Numbered from the stretch's first letter, positions 46,877 through 55,796 are shown. The stretch: 64,000 nt of DNA from Paraburkholderia kururiensis JCM 10599 = LMG 19447 (GCF_003986935.1 NZ_RJZE01000015.1:62001-126000); one strand, 5' to 3'. Notes: generated by a model from the letters alone, not told the origin. Numbers and translations are program-made.

Positions 46877-47182
46877 GCGCGCTTGCGCAGCCGACAATAC
46901 GGCCCGACGCGCGGCTGGCAAGTCTGGGCAAAAGCGGTGGGCGAAAGCGCTGGCAGGCATGACGCGCAGCGCGAAGCAGCATGCAACACGAGATGAAGAG
47001 GCGGCCACGCGGGCGGCTGGTCCGGCATGCAACGCCGGCTGTGCCATCCCGCTGCGTCCGGCACGCGCCGGCACTCAGAGCCGCCCGCACTTTGCCGCCT
47101 GTATTGGGCCGCCCGTACTGGACTACCAGCAGGGCAACCAGCAGCGCGGCGCGGAGATCCACGCCTCTCGAAGGAGTCTGAT
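46877..47182. other. Spacer before the aldose 1-epimerase gene
   Basis: About 306 bases without a convincing gene. Only the ribosome site AAGGAG for the next gene (near 47171) is clear. I could not identify a promoter or terminator here, so the epimerase may be read through from the lactonase gene. Confidence 0.5.
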
Positions 47183-48340
47183 ATGACCGTCGCGAATTCC
47201 GCTATTGGCAGCCTTGCTGGCTCGCCGCCGTCGCCAGGCGCCGCTGTGGCCATTCCCCCGGCTGTTCCTTCCTCCGGGTCGCCCGCCGCCGCACGGCGCG
47301 CGCGACTCGAAGCGGCTGCGCATCCGGTGCTGGCAGGGCCTAGCACGTCGGCGGTCGCGATTGGCGCGGCGGATACTCACGACGTCGCCTGCGTCACGCT
47401 CGTGAACGCGCAATTGCGGCTCGACGTGGCGCCCCAGCTGGGCGGCGGCATCACGCGCTTCGACTGGCGCGACGACGGCGCGCTCGTGCCGGTGTTCCGG
47501 CGCTGCCTCAACGTGAGCGCGCATACGGATCCGAACGAGCTGGCGTGTTATCCGCTCTTGCCGTACTCGAACCGGATCGGCGGCGGCAGCTTCCGCTTCG
47601 GTCATCGCACGGTGCAGGTGCCGCGCAACCGCGCCGCGGAGCCGTTGCCGATTCACGGCGACGGCTGGCTTGGCCGCTGGGACGTGGAAGAGGTGGACGC
47701 CGAGCGTGTGCGGCTGTCGTTCGAGCAAACCGACGGCAAGCCGTACACGTATCGCGCGGTACAGACCTACTCGCTCGATGGATCGACGCTCACCATCACG
47801 CTGGAGATCGAGAACACGGGCCGCGACGCGTTGCCGTTCGGGCTCGGCATTCATCCGTTTCTGGTGCGCGACGCGGCTACGGAGTTGTGCGCGGCGGCAA
47901 GCGGCCTCTGGCTCGCCGGAAACGACTGGCTGCCGGTGCGGCATGTGCCGGCGCCGCCGGCCTGGCAGTTCGGCGTGGCGTACCCGTTGCCCGACGGCAT
48001 CGTGAATCACGGGTTCACGGGCTGGAGCGGCCGCGCGGCGGTGGTCTGGCCGAAGCGGCGGCTCTCGCTTTCGGTGGCCGCCGATACCGACTACTACGTG
48101 CTCTATACGCCGCCGGGCGAAGACTTCTTCTGCTTCGAGCCCGTCGATCATCCGATCAACGCCGTGAACCTGGCGGGCGGCGCCGCCGAACACGGCATGA
48201 CGGTGCTTGCGCGCGGCGAGCGGCTTGCGCGCGAGTTCAGCTTCACGGTGGAGCGCACGGGGCTGCGTACGGCAGCGGCGGTGCCGGGCGCACCTGGGGC
48301 GAAGGCGGGGCGTCATCCGGCGGGGAAGGTGGGGCGGTAA
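47183..48340 (+). CDS. Aldose 1-epimerase (galactose mutarotase-like)
   Basis: The 385-residue protein has a low-complexity, Ala/Pro-rich N-terminal part (about 1-60), then the galactose mutarotase fold: RFDWRDDGALVPVFRRC, NRIGGGSFRFGHR, PIHGDGWLGRWDVEEVD (catalytic His), and GLGIHPFL. These enzymes interconvert sugar anomers and would feed the 1-dehydrogenase. It is longer than most homologues (about 300-350) because of the N-terminal extension and a Gly/Pro tail. ATG 47183 is behind a good AAGGAG site, so the extension is probably real. Confidence 0.87.
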   Translation: MTVANSAIGSLAGSPPSPGAAVAIPPAVPSSGSPAAARRARLEAAAHPVLAGPSTSAVAIGAADTHDVACVTLVNAQLRLDVAPQLGGGITRFDWRDDGALVPVFRRCLNVSAHTDPNELACYPLLPYSNRIGGGSFRFGHRTVQVPRNRAAEPLPIHGDGWLGRWDVEEVDAERVRLSFEQTDGKPYTYRAVQTYSLDGSTLTITLEIENTGRDALPFGLGIHPFLVRDAATELCAAASGLWLAGNDWLPVRHVPAPPAWQFGVAYPLPDGIVNHGFTGWSGRAAVVWPKRRLSLSVAADTDYYVLYTPPGEDFFCFEPVDHPINAVNLAGGAAEHGMTVLARGERLAREFSFTVERTGLRTAAAVPGAPGAKAGRHPAGKVGR

Positions 48341-48520
48341 GGCGGGGGCGATCAGGTGCCGGGGTGAGGCGGCCCTACGAGGCGGGGCGATGAGGCGAGC
48401 CCGCAAGGTAAGGCAAGGCAAGGCGATAAGGCGGCGCGCGTGTCGGCCTCAAGTCGCCCCCGGTTTAAAATACGCGCCTCTTCCGTTACCGCCATTACCG
48501 GCTCGCCGCGAGTTTCCACC

Positions 48521-49336
48521 ATGTCCTCTTTCATCCAGACGCTCAACGACGCATGGCAGCGCGCCAATTCGCTGCTCTGCGTCGGCCTCGACCCCGAGCC
48601 CTCGAAGTTTCCCGGCGCGCTCGCGAACCGGTCCGATGCGATCTTCGAGTTCTGCCGCACGATCGTCGATGCCACCGCGCCCTACGCGTGCGCGTTCAAG
48701 CCGCAGATCGCCTACTTCGCCGCGCACCGGGCGGAAGATCAGCTCGAAGCGCTGATCGCGCACATCCACGCACATCATCCCGGCCTGCCCGTGATTCTCG
48801 ACGCCAAACGCGGCGACATTGGCAGCACCGCCGAGCAGTACGCGCGCGAAGCCTTCGAGCGCTACGCCGCGGACGCCGTCACCGTGAATCCGTACATGGG
48901 CTTCGATTCGATCGAGCCGTACCTCGCGCATGCGGGCAAGGGCGTGATCGTGCTGTGCCGCACGTCGAACCCCGGCGGCTCCGACCTGCAGTTTCTCGAC
49001 ACGGGCGGGCGCCCGCTCTATCAGGTCGTTGCGCAACTCGCGGCGCAGAAGTGGAATGTGGGCGGCCAGCTGGGCCTCGTGGTGGGCGCGACGTTCCCGA
49101 AGGAAATCGAAGTGGTGCGCGGTATCGTGGGCGACATGCCGCTCCTGATTCCGGGCGTCGGCGCACAGGGCGGCGACGTCGAAGCCACGGTGCGCGCGGG
49201 CCGCACGGCAGCGGGCACGGGCATGCTCATCAATTCGTCGCGCGCGATCATCTACGCCGGCAAGGGCGACGACTACGCGCAGGCCGCGGCGCGCGCAGCG
49301 CAGGAAACGCGCGACAAGATCAACGCGTATCGGTGA
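48521..49336 (+). CDS. pyrF: Orotidine 5'-phosphate decarboxylase, type 2
   Basis: PyrF makes UMP in pyrimidine synthesis. The 271-residue enzyme has the catalytic LDAKRGDIGSTAEQY (about 93-107; Lys and Asp network) and belongs to the longer type 2 PyrF group, here opening MSSFIQTLNDAWQRANSLL and with VGLDPEPSKFP near the start. ATG 48521 is chosen from a longer open frame. It is 180 bases downstream of the epimerase in a repeat-rich spacer with GGCGGGGCGA-like units. Confidence 0.95.
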   Translation: MSSFIQTLNDAWQRANSLLCVGLDPEPSKFPGALANRSDAIFEFCRTIVDATAPYACAFKPQIAYFAAHRAEDQLEALIAHIHAHHPGLPVILDAKRGDIGSTAEQYAREAFERYAADAVTVNPYMGFDSIEPYLAHAGKGVIVLCRTSNPGGSDLQFLDTGGRPLYQVVAQLAAQKWNVGGQLGLVVGATFPKEIEVVRGIVGDMPLLIPGVGAQGGDVEATVRAGRTAAGTGMLINSSRAIIYAGKGDDYAQAAARAAQETRDKINAYR

Positions 49337-49398
49337 ACCGGTGGGGTGAATCGACGGGTGATTCTTTGGCCGGTGACTCGTGACGGCCTGCGTGCGTG

Positions 49399-49950
49399 TC
49401 AGCCGGCGTGTTGGCTAGATGCGCTGCCAGGCCGCAACTGAACGATGAGTTCGCGATGCGCGGGAAACTGCGCCGCGAGTGCATCGACATCGGCCAGTTC
49501 GAATTCGCTGAATTCGAAGCCCGGCGCCACGGTGCAGCCCACCAGCGCGAAGGTCGCGGGATCGGTGCAGCGTGCGGCGAACCAGTCGCCCGCGCGGACC
49601 ACCGCCTGAAACGTCGTGCCGGGGTGGGCGAGCGCGTTGCCTAGCCGGTGAGTGACGCGCGCGCCGGTGGCTGCATCGAGCACGTAGACCTCGAGCGGCG
49701 CGCCGGCGTAGAAGTGCCAGACTTCGTCGGACCGGATACGGTGCCACGCCGAATGTGCGCCATTGCACAGCAGGTAGTAGATTGCGGTGGAGGCCGAACG
49801 CGCGGCGCTGGAATCGGCGTTCGGCGTCGTGCCCGCGCGCCACACCTGGTCCGCCGCGCGCCACGTTTCGCGATAGAAGCCGCCTTCGGGATGCGGCTGC
49901 AAGTCGAGGCGTCGAATCAGCTCTTCCACAGCGATGCCGGTGGCCGTCAT
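49399..49950 (-). CDS. DUF985 cupin-domain protein
   Basis: The 183-residue protein matches the DUF985 cupin family: ELIRRLDLQPHPEGGFYRET at the start, then IYYLLCNGAHSAWHRIRSDE, VWHFYAGAPLEVYVLD and VGCTVAPGFEFSEFELAD, typical of the small cupin fold with His residues that could bind a metal. Function is unknown. It follows cinA on the minus strand with a 16-base gap, so it is probably co-transcribed. ATG 49948-49950 gives the conserved start. Confidence 0.85.
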   Translation of the reverse strand: MTATGIAVEELIRRLDLQPHPEGGFYRETWRAADQVWRAGTTPNADSSAARSASTAIYYLLCNGAHSAWHRIRSDEVWHFYAGAPLEVYVLDAATGARVTHRLGNALAHPGTTFQAVVRAGDWFAARCTDPATFALVGCTVAPGFEFSEFELADVDALAAQFPAHRELIVQLRPGSASSQHAG

Positions 49951-49966
49951 GGTCGCGCTTCCCGGC

Positions 49967-50467
49967 TTATCGTTCTTTCTCGTCGAGTAATGCGAGCAGC
50001 CCGCGCAACGCGTGTGCGGCGGCCTGTACGCGGATCTGTTCACGGTCGCCCTTGAACACGAGCGTTTCGGCGGCCGTGTGCAGCCGGTTGCTCCACGCGA
50101 ACGAGACCATGCCGACCGGCTTCGTTTCCGTGCCGCCGCCCGGTCCCGCCACGCCCGTAATCGCGAGCGACACCTGCGCGCGGCTGTTGCGCAGCGCGCC
50201 CTCGGCCATGGCGCGCGCAACCTGCTCGGAGACCGCGCCGTGCTTCTCGATCAACTCCGCGGGCACGCCGATCATCTCGCTCTTCGCCTGATTCGAATAC
50301 GTGACGAAGCCGCGCTCGAACCAGCCGCTGCTGCCGGAAATATCGGTGATCGCGGTGGCGACCATGCCGCCCGTGCAGGACTCGGCGGTCGTGAGCATCA
50401 GGCGCTCGTCGCGCAGCTTGTTGCCGGCGCGGATCGCGAGCTGGTGAACGACAGAATCGGTAGGCAT
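49967..50467 (-). CDS. CinA family nicotinamide-nucleotide amidase (PncC)
   Basis: The 166-residue stand-alone CinA domain protein, with TTAESCTGGMVATAITDISGSSGWFERGFV (about 28-57; active-site Ser in AESCTGG), later LAITGVAGPGGG. It should deamidate nicotinamide mononucleotide in NAD salvage. It lacks the N-terminal MoaB-like domain of full CinA, as in E. coli PncC. It lies between pgpA and the cupin gene in a leftward unit. Confidence 0.92.
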   Translation of the reverse strand: MPTDSVVHQLAIRAGNKLRDERLMLTTAESCTGGMVATAITDISGSSGWFERGFVTYSNQAKSEMIGVPAELIEKHGAVSEQVARAMAEGALRNSRAQVSLAITGVAGPGGGTETKPVGMVSFAWSNRLHTAAETLVFKGDREQIRVQAAAHALRGLLALLDEKER

Positions 50468-50542
50468 GGTCGAGCAGGGTGAGCGTGGACAAAAGCGCGT
50501 AAAGAGGCGCGGATGAACAAAACGCCCGAGCGAAACCGTCTG

Positions 50543-51238
50543 TCAGACGGACATGCGCCAGAGCGCGACCACGAGCAGCGTGAAGAATGCCGCGACGAGG
50601 TCGTCGAACATGATGCCGAAACCGCCTTTGAGCCGCCGGTCGAAGTAGCGGATGGGCGGCGGTTTCACCATATCGAAGAAGCGGAACACCAGGAACGACC
50701 AGAGCTGGCCGCTGAACGACACGGGCATCACCATCAGCAGCACGAGCCAGAATGCCACGATTTCGTCCCAGACGACGGGCGAGGGGTCGTCGGTGCCCAT
50801 TTTCTTCGCCGTGAAGCCGGTGATGCCGATGCCCGCAACGAAGCCGCCGACGATCAGGATGCCCCACTCCAGCACCGTCAGATAGCGGCTCAGCGCCATG
50901 AACGAAAGCCACGCGAAGAGCGTGCCCATCGTGCCCGGCATGATGCGCGAGAGCCCGCTGCCGAAGCCGAGCGACACGATGTGCAACGGATGCGAGAGCA
51001 TGAAGCGCGCGCTCGCGCGGCGCGGGGCGCTTGTGGTGTTGGGTGCGGCGTCGGAGGTGGCGTTCGGGTTGGCGCGGCTTGAGGAAACGGCATCGTCTGG
51101 CGATGCGGGCGAGGGCGTTTCTGCGCTTGCGCCGCTGGTCGACGGCGAAGCGGACGTGTGCGACGTCGCAGGAACTTGCGGCGCCTCGGGCGCGCGGGGC
51201 ACGTCTTCGGCCGGAGTCGGCGTGGGTTCAGTCTGCAT
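50543..51238 (-). CDS. pgpA: Phosphatidylglycerophosphatase A
   Basis: PgpA dephosphorylates phosphatidylglycerol phosphate at the inner membrane. The 231-residue protein has a Pro/Ala/Ser/Thr-rich N-terminal extension of about 75 residues, then the membrane domain with GFGSGLSRIMPGTMGTLFA (about 90-108; conserved GtxGs/l motif), GITGFTAKKMGTDDPSPVVWDE (acidic metal site), and FRFFDMVKPPPIRYFDRR. The core matches E. coli PgpA (about 170 residues). The extension resembles that of other Burkholderiales. The start overlaps the end of thiL by 11 bases. Confidence 0.9.
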   Translation of the reverse strand: MQTEPTPTPAEDVPRAPEAPQVPATSHTSASPSTSGASAETPSPASPDDAVSSSRANPNATSDAAPNTTSAPRRASARFMLSHPLHIVSLGFGSGLSRIMPGTMGTLFAWLSFMALSRYLTVLEWGILIVGGFVAGIGITGFTAKKMGTDDPSPVVWDEIVAFWLVLLMVMPVSFSGQLWSFLVFRFFDMVKPPPIRYFDRRLKGGFGIMFDDLVAAFFTLLVVALWRMSV

Positions 51239-52220
51239 GGAAATGATCGAAGCCGTGCAACGTCAGGGGAAGCGGGTTGCCCGCCGCGTCGCGCCACGTG
51301 ATGGCCGGCGCGGCGTCCGCGTTTTCGGGAGGAACTATTGTACCGATGCGCGTTACCGGCACTCCTGCCCGTTGCGCCGCTGCATCGACTGCATCGCGCG
51401 CATTGGGCGGCGCCGTGAAGCACAGTTCGTAGTCGTCGCCGCCTGCGAGCGTGCAGCGGCGCTGCACGTCGGGTGCGAGGCGCGCCAGCGCGGCCGAGCG
51501 TGGCACTGCGTCCGCATCGATCACGGCATTGACGCGCGAGCTCTCCAGAATGTGCTGGAGGTCGCCGGCAAGGCCGTCCGACACGTCGAGTGCCGCACTC
51601 GCAATGCCGCGCAGCGCGAGTCCCAGCGCCACGCGCGGTTCCGGGCGTTCCAGCGCGCGGCGGAACGTCGCGGCATCGGCGTCGGCCGCGTGCCATTCGC
51701 CGCGCAGGATACCGAGGCCCGCGCGCGCGTCGCCTGGTGTGCCGGAGACCCACACGTCGTCGCCCGGCTGCGCGGCATCGCGACGCAGCGCCTGTTGCGG
51801 CGGCACCGCGCCGAACACGGTGATGCAGATGTTGCGCGGGCCCGCGGTCGTATCGCCGCCCATGAGTTCGCAGTCGAAGCGGTCCGCGAGTTCGAAGAGA
51901 CCTGTGCTGAACGCTTCGAGCCAGTCTTCGCGGGCGGCGGGCAGCGCGAGCGCGAGCGTGAAGCCGAGCGGCCTTGCGCCCATTGCCGCGAGGTCCGAAA
52001 GATTGACGGCGAGCGCCTTGTGACCCAGCGCGTGCGGATCGACGTCGGGAAAGAAGTGGCGGCCTTCCACGAGCATGTCGGTGGAGACGGCGAGCACTTC
52101 GCCGGCGGGCGGCGCGATGAGCGCGCAGTCGTCGCCGATGCCGAGCGCTGCGTGGTGGACGCGGCCGGTGCGGGCGCGGCGGGCGAAGAAACGGTCGATG
52201 AGCGAGAACTCGGAAAGCAT
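51228..52220 (-). CDS. thiL: Thiamine-phosphate kinase
   Basis: ThiL converts thiamine phosphate to thiamine diphosphate. The 330-residue protein starts MLSEFSLIDRFFARRA and has the PurM-like metal-binding HHAALGIGDDCALI and STDMLVEGRHFFPD (about 50-64), VNLSDLAAMGARPLGFTLAL, MGGDTTAGPRNICITVFG and LDVSDGLAGDLQHILE. ATG 52218-52220 gives the family start. The gene overlaps pgpA by 11 bases, a common arrangement in Proteobacteria. A 276-base divergent region separates it from maeB. Confidence 0.95.
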   Translation of the reverse strand: MLSEFSLIDRFFARRARTGRVHHAALGIGDDCALIAPPAGEVLAVSTDMLVEGRHFFPDVDPHALGHKALAVNLSDLAAMGARPLGFTLALALPAAREDWLEAFSTGLFELADRFDCELMGGDTTAGPRNICITVFGAVPPQQALRRDAAQPGDDVWVSGTPGDARAGLGILRGEWHAADADAATFRRALERPEPRVALGLALRGIASAALDVSDGLAGDLQHILESSRVNAVIDADAVPRSAALARLAPDVQRRCTLAGGDDYELCFTAPPNARDAVDAAAQRAGVPVTRIGTIVPPENADAAPAITWRDAAGNPLPLTLHGFDHFHAD

Positions 52221-52496
52221 GGCCGGAAGGCGTGGCAAGGCGCGTGGATAGTGAAAACCCGAAGGCAATGTCGTCAGGCATTCGCAAGAACGCGCAACGG
52301 TCTCAAAGGCAGGCTGGATTGTACGGCGAGCCCCGTCTGGCATGGCTTGCCGACCGGTTCGCGGTGTACTGTTCAGTACGTTCCGGTCGCGGCACCTGCG
52401 CCTGAAGTGAAAGCAATCGGCAGGGGGATTGGCGCTACAATGCAGCCGACTGTCTCTCGAAGATCCATTCTAATCCGCACCAGAAGCCCGCCTCTC

Positions 52497-54809
52497 ATGT
52501 CGAATTCCGCCAATACCAAGCTTCGCGAAGCCGCGCTCGATTATCACGAATTCCCGAGCCCGGGGAAGATCGCGATTGCGCCCACCAAGCAGATGATCAA
52601 CCAGCGCGACCTCGCGCTCGCCTATTCGCCGGGCGTGGCGTTCGCCTGCGAAGAGATCGTCGAGAACCCGCTGAACGCGGCGCGTTTCACGGCACGCAGC
52701 AACCTCGTGGGCGTGGTGACCAACGGTACGGCGGTGCTCGGGCTCGGCAACATCGGGCCGCTCGCGTCGAAGCCTGTCATGGAAGGCAAGGCGGTGCTGT
52801 TCAAGAAGTTCGCCGGCATCGACGTGTTCGACATCGAACTCAACGAATCGGACCCGCACAAGCTGGTCGACGTGATCGCCGCGCTCGAGCCGACCTTCGG
52901 CGGCATCAATCTGGAAGACATCAAGGCGCCAGACTGCTTCATCGTCGAACGCGAATGCCGCAAGCGCATGAAGATTCCCGTCTTCCACGACGACCAGCAC
53001 GGCACCGCGATCGTGGTGGCCGCGGCGGTTACGAACGGCCTCAAGGTCGTGGGCAAAGACATCTCGAAGGTGAAGCTGGTGACGTCGGGCGCGGGTGCGG
53101 CGGCGCTGGCGTGCCTCGACCTGCTCGTCGACCTGGGTCTGCCGATCGAAAACATTCTCGTGACCGACCTCGCCGGCGTGGTCTACAAGGGCCGCACCGA
53201 GCTGATGGACCCGGACAAGGAGCGCTTCGCACGCGAAACGAGCGGACGCACGCTCGCCGAGGTGATCGAAGGTGCCGACGTTTTCCTCGGCCTCTCCGCA
53301 GGCGGCGTGCTCAAGCAGGAGATGGTCAAGAAGATGGCGGCCAATCCGCTGATTCTGGCGCTCGCGAATCCGACGCCGGAAATCCTGCCGGAACTGGCGC
53401 TCGAAGTGCGCCCGGACGCCGTGCTCGCCACGGGCCGCACGGACTACCCGAACCAGGTCAACAACGTGCTGTGCTTCCCGTTCATCTTCCGCGGCGCGCT
53501 GGACGTGGGCGCCACGACGGTAACGCGGGAAATGGAGATCGCCGCGGTCAACGCGATTGCCGAACTGGCGCGCCAGGAGCAGAGCGACATCGTCGCGACG
53601 GCGTATGGCATTCAGGATCTCTCGTTCGGCCCTGAATACCTGATTCCGAAGCCCTTCGATCCGCGCCTCATCGTGAAGATCGCGCCCGCCGTGGCGAAGG
53701 CCGCGATGGACTCCGGCGTGGCGACGCGTCCCATCGAGGACATGGAAGGCTACGTGCAGCACCTGCAGCAGTTCGTCTATCACAGCGGCACGACGATGAA
53801 GCCCATCTTCCAGCTCGCGCGCAGCGCGGAGCCGGAGAAGAAGCGCATCGTGTTCGCCGAGGGCGAAGAGGAGCGCGTGCTGCGCGCCGTGCAGATCGTG
53901 GTGGACGAGAAGCTGGCCAAGCCGATCCTGATCGGTCGACCTTCGGTGATCGAGCAGCGCATCGCGCGTTATGGCCTGCGGCTCGTGGCCGGCCAGGACT
54001 ACACGGTGGTCAATACCGACCACGATGAGCGCTACCGCGACTTCTGGCAGACGTACTACAAGTTGATGTCGCGCAAGGGCATCAGCGAGCAGATGGCGCG
54101 GCTCGAGATGCGCCGCCGCACCACGCTCATCGGCTCGATGCTCGTAAAGAAGGGTGAAGCCGACGGCATGATCTGCGGCACGATCAGCACGACGCACCGC
54201 CACCTGCACTTCATCGATCAGCTGATCGGCAAGCGCCCGGGCTGCAGCGTCTATGGAGCCATGAACGCGCTCGTGCTGCCGGGCCGGCAGATCTTCCTCG
54301 TCGATACGCACGTGAACGTGGACCCGACGCCGGAACAGCTGGCGGAAATCACGATCATGGCGGCCGAGGAAGTGCGCCGCTTCGGCATCGTGCCGAAGAT
54401 CGCGCTCGTCTCGCACTCGAACTTCGGCACGAGCAACGCACCGTCCGCGCAGAAGATGCGCGACGTGCTCGAAATCCTGAAGACACGTGCACCCGACCTC
54501 CAGGTGGACGGCGAAATGCATGGCGACGTGGCGCTCGACGCCAACCTGCGCCGCGAGGTGCTGCCCGACTCCACGCTCGAAGGCGACGCGAACCTGCTGG
54601 TGATGCCGAACATCGACGCCGCCAACATCTCGTACAACCTGCTGAAGACGGCGGCGGGCAACAACATCGCGATCGGGCCGATCCTGCTGGGCGCCGCCAA
54701 GCCGGTGCACGTGCTGACCGCTTCGGCCACCGTGCGCCGGATCGTCAACATGACCGCGCTGCTGGTGGCTGACGTGGCGGCGGCACGTCAGAACGCTTCG
54801 GTTCGCTGA
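52497..54809 (+). CDS. maeB: NADP-dependent malic enzyme with phosphotransacetylase domain
   Basis: MaeB oxidatively decarboxylates malate to pyruvate with NADP. The 770-residue protein has the malic enzyme N-domain (LALAYSPGVAFACEEIVENP), NAD(P)-binding region VTSGAGAAALACLDLL (about 195-210), and a C-terminal PTA-like domain (about 440-770; EKKRIVFAEGEEERVLRAVQ) that is probably regulatory rather than catalytic, as in E. coli MaeB. ATG 52497 is chosen because the reading frame stays open far upstream but without homologous sequence. A TACAAT box at 52436-52441 is a likely -10 element. Confidence 0.94.
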   Translation: MSNSANTKLREAALDYHEFPSPGKIAIAPTKQMINQRDLALAYSPGVAFACEEIVENPLNAARFTARSNLVGVVTNGTAVLGLGNIGPLASKPVMEGKAVLFKKFAGIDVFDIELNESDPHKLVDVIAALEPTFGGINLEDIKAPDCFIVERECRKRMKIPVFHDDQHGTAIVVAAAVTNGLKVVGKDISKVKLVTSGAGAAALACLDLLVDLGLPIENILVTDLAGVVYKGRTELMDPDKERFARETSGRTLAEVIEGADVFLGLSAGGVLKQEMVKKMAANPLILALANPTPEILPELALEVRPDAVLATGRTDYPNQVNNVLCFPFIFRGALDVGATTVTREMEIAAVNAIAELARQEQSDIVATAYGIQDLSFGPEYLIPKPFDPRLIVKIAPAVAKAAMDSGVATRPIEDMEGYVQHLQQFVYHSGTTMKPIFQLARSAEPEKKRIVFAEGEEERVLRAVQIVVDEKLAKPILIGRPSVIEQRIARYGLRLVAGQDYTVVNTDHDERYRDFWQTYYKLMSRKGISEQMARLEMRRRTTLIGSMLVKKGEADGMICGTISTTHRHLHFIDQLIGKRPGCSVYGAMNALVLPGRQIFLVDTHVNVDPTPEQLAEITIMAAEEVRRFGIVPKIALVSHSNFGTSNAPSAQKMRDVLEILKTRAPDLQVDGEMHGDVALDANLRREVLPDSTLEGDANLLVMPNIDAANISYNLLKTAAGNNIAIGPILLGAAKPVHVLTASATVRRIVNMTALLVADVAAARQNASVR

Positions 54810-55007
54810 CGGAGCGTTGGAAAGCGGCTGATGTCAGTACGGCGTATGCCGTTTGCATCGGCCGCGATATCGGTAGTACGTCCTGGGTAGTATGTCCTCA
54901 CGCAGCGTGAAGGCGCGCTAAAGCCGCCTCGTAAGGGCCAACTGCAGCGCCTGTGAAAAATTCAAACCAGAACACGCAGTCGTGGCCTGAGCGACAAAAG
55001 CGCAGAC

Positions 55008-55038
55008 GAAAAAAAGGCGTGCCCGCTCGGGCACGCCT
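55008..55038 (-). terminator. Orphan rho-independent terminator, leftward
   Basis: AGGCGTGCCC/GGGCACGCCT (55015-55024 with 55029-55038) forms a perfect 10-bp stem around GCTC; on the minus strand a run of T follows. No leftward gene ends here, so it implies a leftward transcript of unknown nature, or it acts in both directions for maeB. Confidence 0.75.
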
Positions 55039-55154
55039 CGAGGTAAAGCGCACAGTCGCTGCCCTCAAACTGCCACCTACAGGCTTGGGCTACAGCACAC
55101 GAACCCTCATGCAACAGCGGTGGCAACCGTCGCGTTCGCATACTGTGCTGCAAT

Positions 55155-55180
55155 TTTATCTCGATTGAGATAAATTTATC
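55155..55180. promoter_or_regulatory. Overlapping AT-rich palindromes upstream of the RNase gene
   Basis: TTTATCTC/GAGATAAA (55155-55162 with 55167-55174) is a perfect 8-bp inverted repeat, and it overlaps a second perfect palindrome GATAAATTTATC (55169-55180). Three half-sites of TTTATC type result. This looks like an operator for a dimeric regulator in an otherwise GC-rich region. The regulator is unknown. Confidence 0.5.
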
Positions 55181-55348
55181 TGTGAACTATCGTCAACACA
55201 GACGGATCGTGTGGGCGCGCAATGTTCAGCCGAGGCGGCGAAAAGCCTTTCGGTTACCCGGCCATCATTGATTCCCGCGACTAATAGCGATACCCTTACA
55301 CCTTTCATGGTCGTCGAACTCGTTTATTCGATAGCGGGAATGTGATAC

Positions 55349-55780
55349 ATGGCACGCAAGTGGCTCCGCAACGGCGTGCTAGTCGCCGCAACGAGCGCCG
55401 TCCTCGCGGCCGGCAATGTGGGCGCACTTTTCGCTGGCAACGCGCTTGCACGCGAGCTTCCCGCTCCTGTAGCGGAGGGCTCGCAAGACGCCCAGGGTGT
55501 CGTCACGCGGGCCCAGCTGCCGCCGCAGGCGGTCAATACCTTGAACCTCATAGCGGCTGGCGGACCTTACCCGTACGATAAGGACGGCGTCGTATTCGGC
55601 AACTTCGAGCGTTTGCTGCCGCCGCACCGGCGCGGCTATTACCACGAATACACCGTCCCTACGCCTCGTGCGCGCAATCGTGGCGCGCGGCGCATCGTCT
55701 GCGGCGGTCCGCTGCGGCGAATCGACAACTGTTATTACTCCGACGACCACTACGCCAGTTTTAAACGCATTGTTGAATGA
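55349..55780 (+). CDS. Secreted guanyl-specific ribonuclease (barnase/RNase Sa-like)
   Basis: The 143-residue protein has a signal peptide (basic MARKWLRNG, hydrophobic core, cleavage likely after ALA near 34). The mature part matches the microbial RNase N1/T1 family: VFGNFERLLPP, then catalytic Glu in YYHEYTVPTP, Arg in ARRIVCGG, and His in DDHYASFKRI, the same order as in barnase and Streptomyces RNase Sa. Two cysteines (IVCGG; DNCYY) may form a disulfide. It would cleave RNA after G, outside the cytoplasm. A barstar-like gene follows by 16 bases. Confidence 0.88.
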   Translation: MARKWLRNGVLVAATSAVLAAGNVGALFAGNALARELPAPVAEGSQDAQGVVTRAQLPPQAVNTLNLIAAGGPYPYDKDGVVFGNFERLLPPHRRGYYHEYTVPTPRARNRGARRIVCGGPLRRIDNCYYSDDHYASFKRIVE

Positions 55781-55796
55781 CATTGGGATGAGCGGC

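Larger units (their letters stand above)
54810..55348. other. Region between maeB and the RNase gene: terminator and palindromes, no clear gene
   Basis: This stretch of 539 bases shows an orphan leftward terminator (55008-55038) and an AT-rich palindrome group (55155-55180), but no convincing protein gene. The 63-codon leftward frame at 54962-55153 runs through the terminator stem and is doubtful. A short leftward RNA from near 55150 to 55008 is possible. The promoter of the RNase gene should lie between 55180 and 55348. Confidence 0.5.

Noticed and set aside
50898..52496. Continuous open frame upstream of maeB, antisense to pgpA and thiL
   Set aside because: The frame lacks homologous sequence and runs antisense to two clear genes; the malic enzyme family start is at 52497.
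52470..54710. Long minus-strand frame opposite maeB
   Set aside because: Antisense shadow with no domain and no ribosome site.
54962..55153. 63-codon leftward frame after maeB
   Set aside because: It reads straight through a strong terminator stem and its T tail, so a transcript would end before the frame does.
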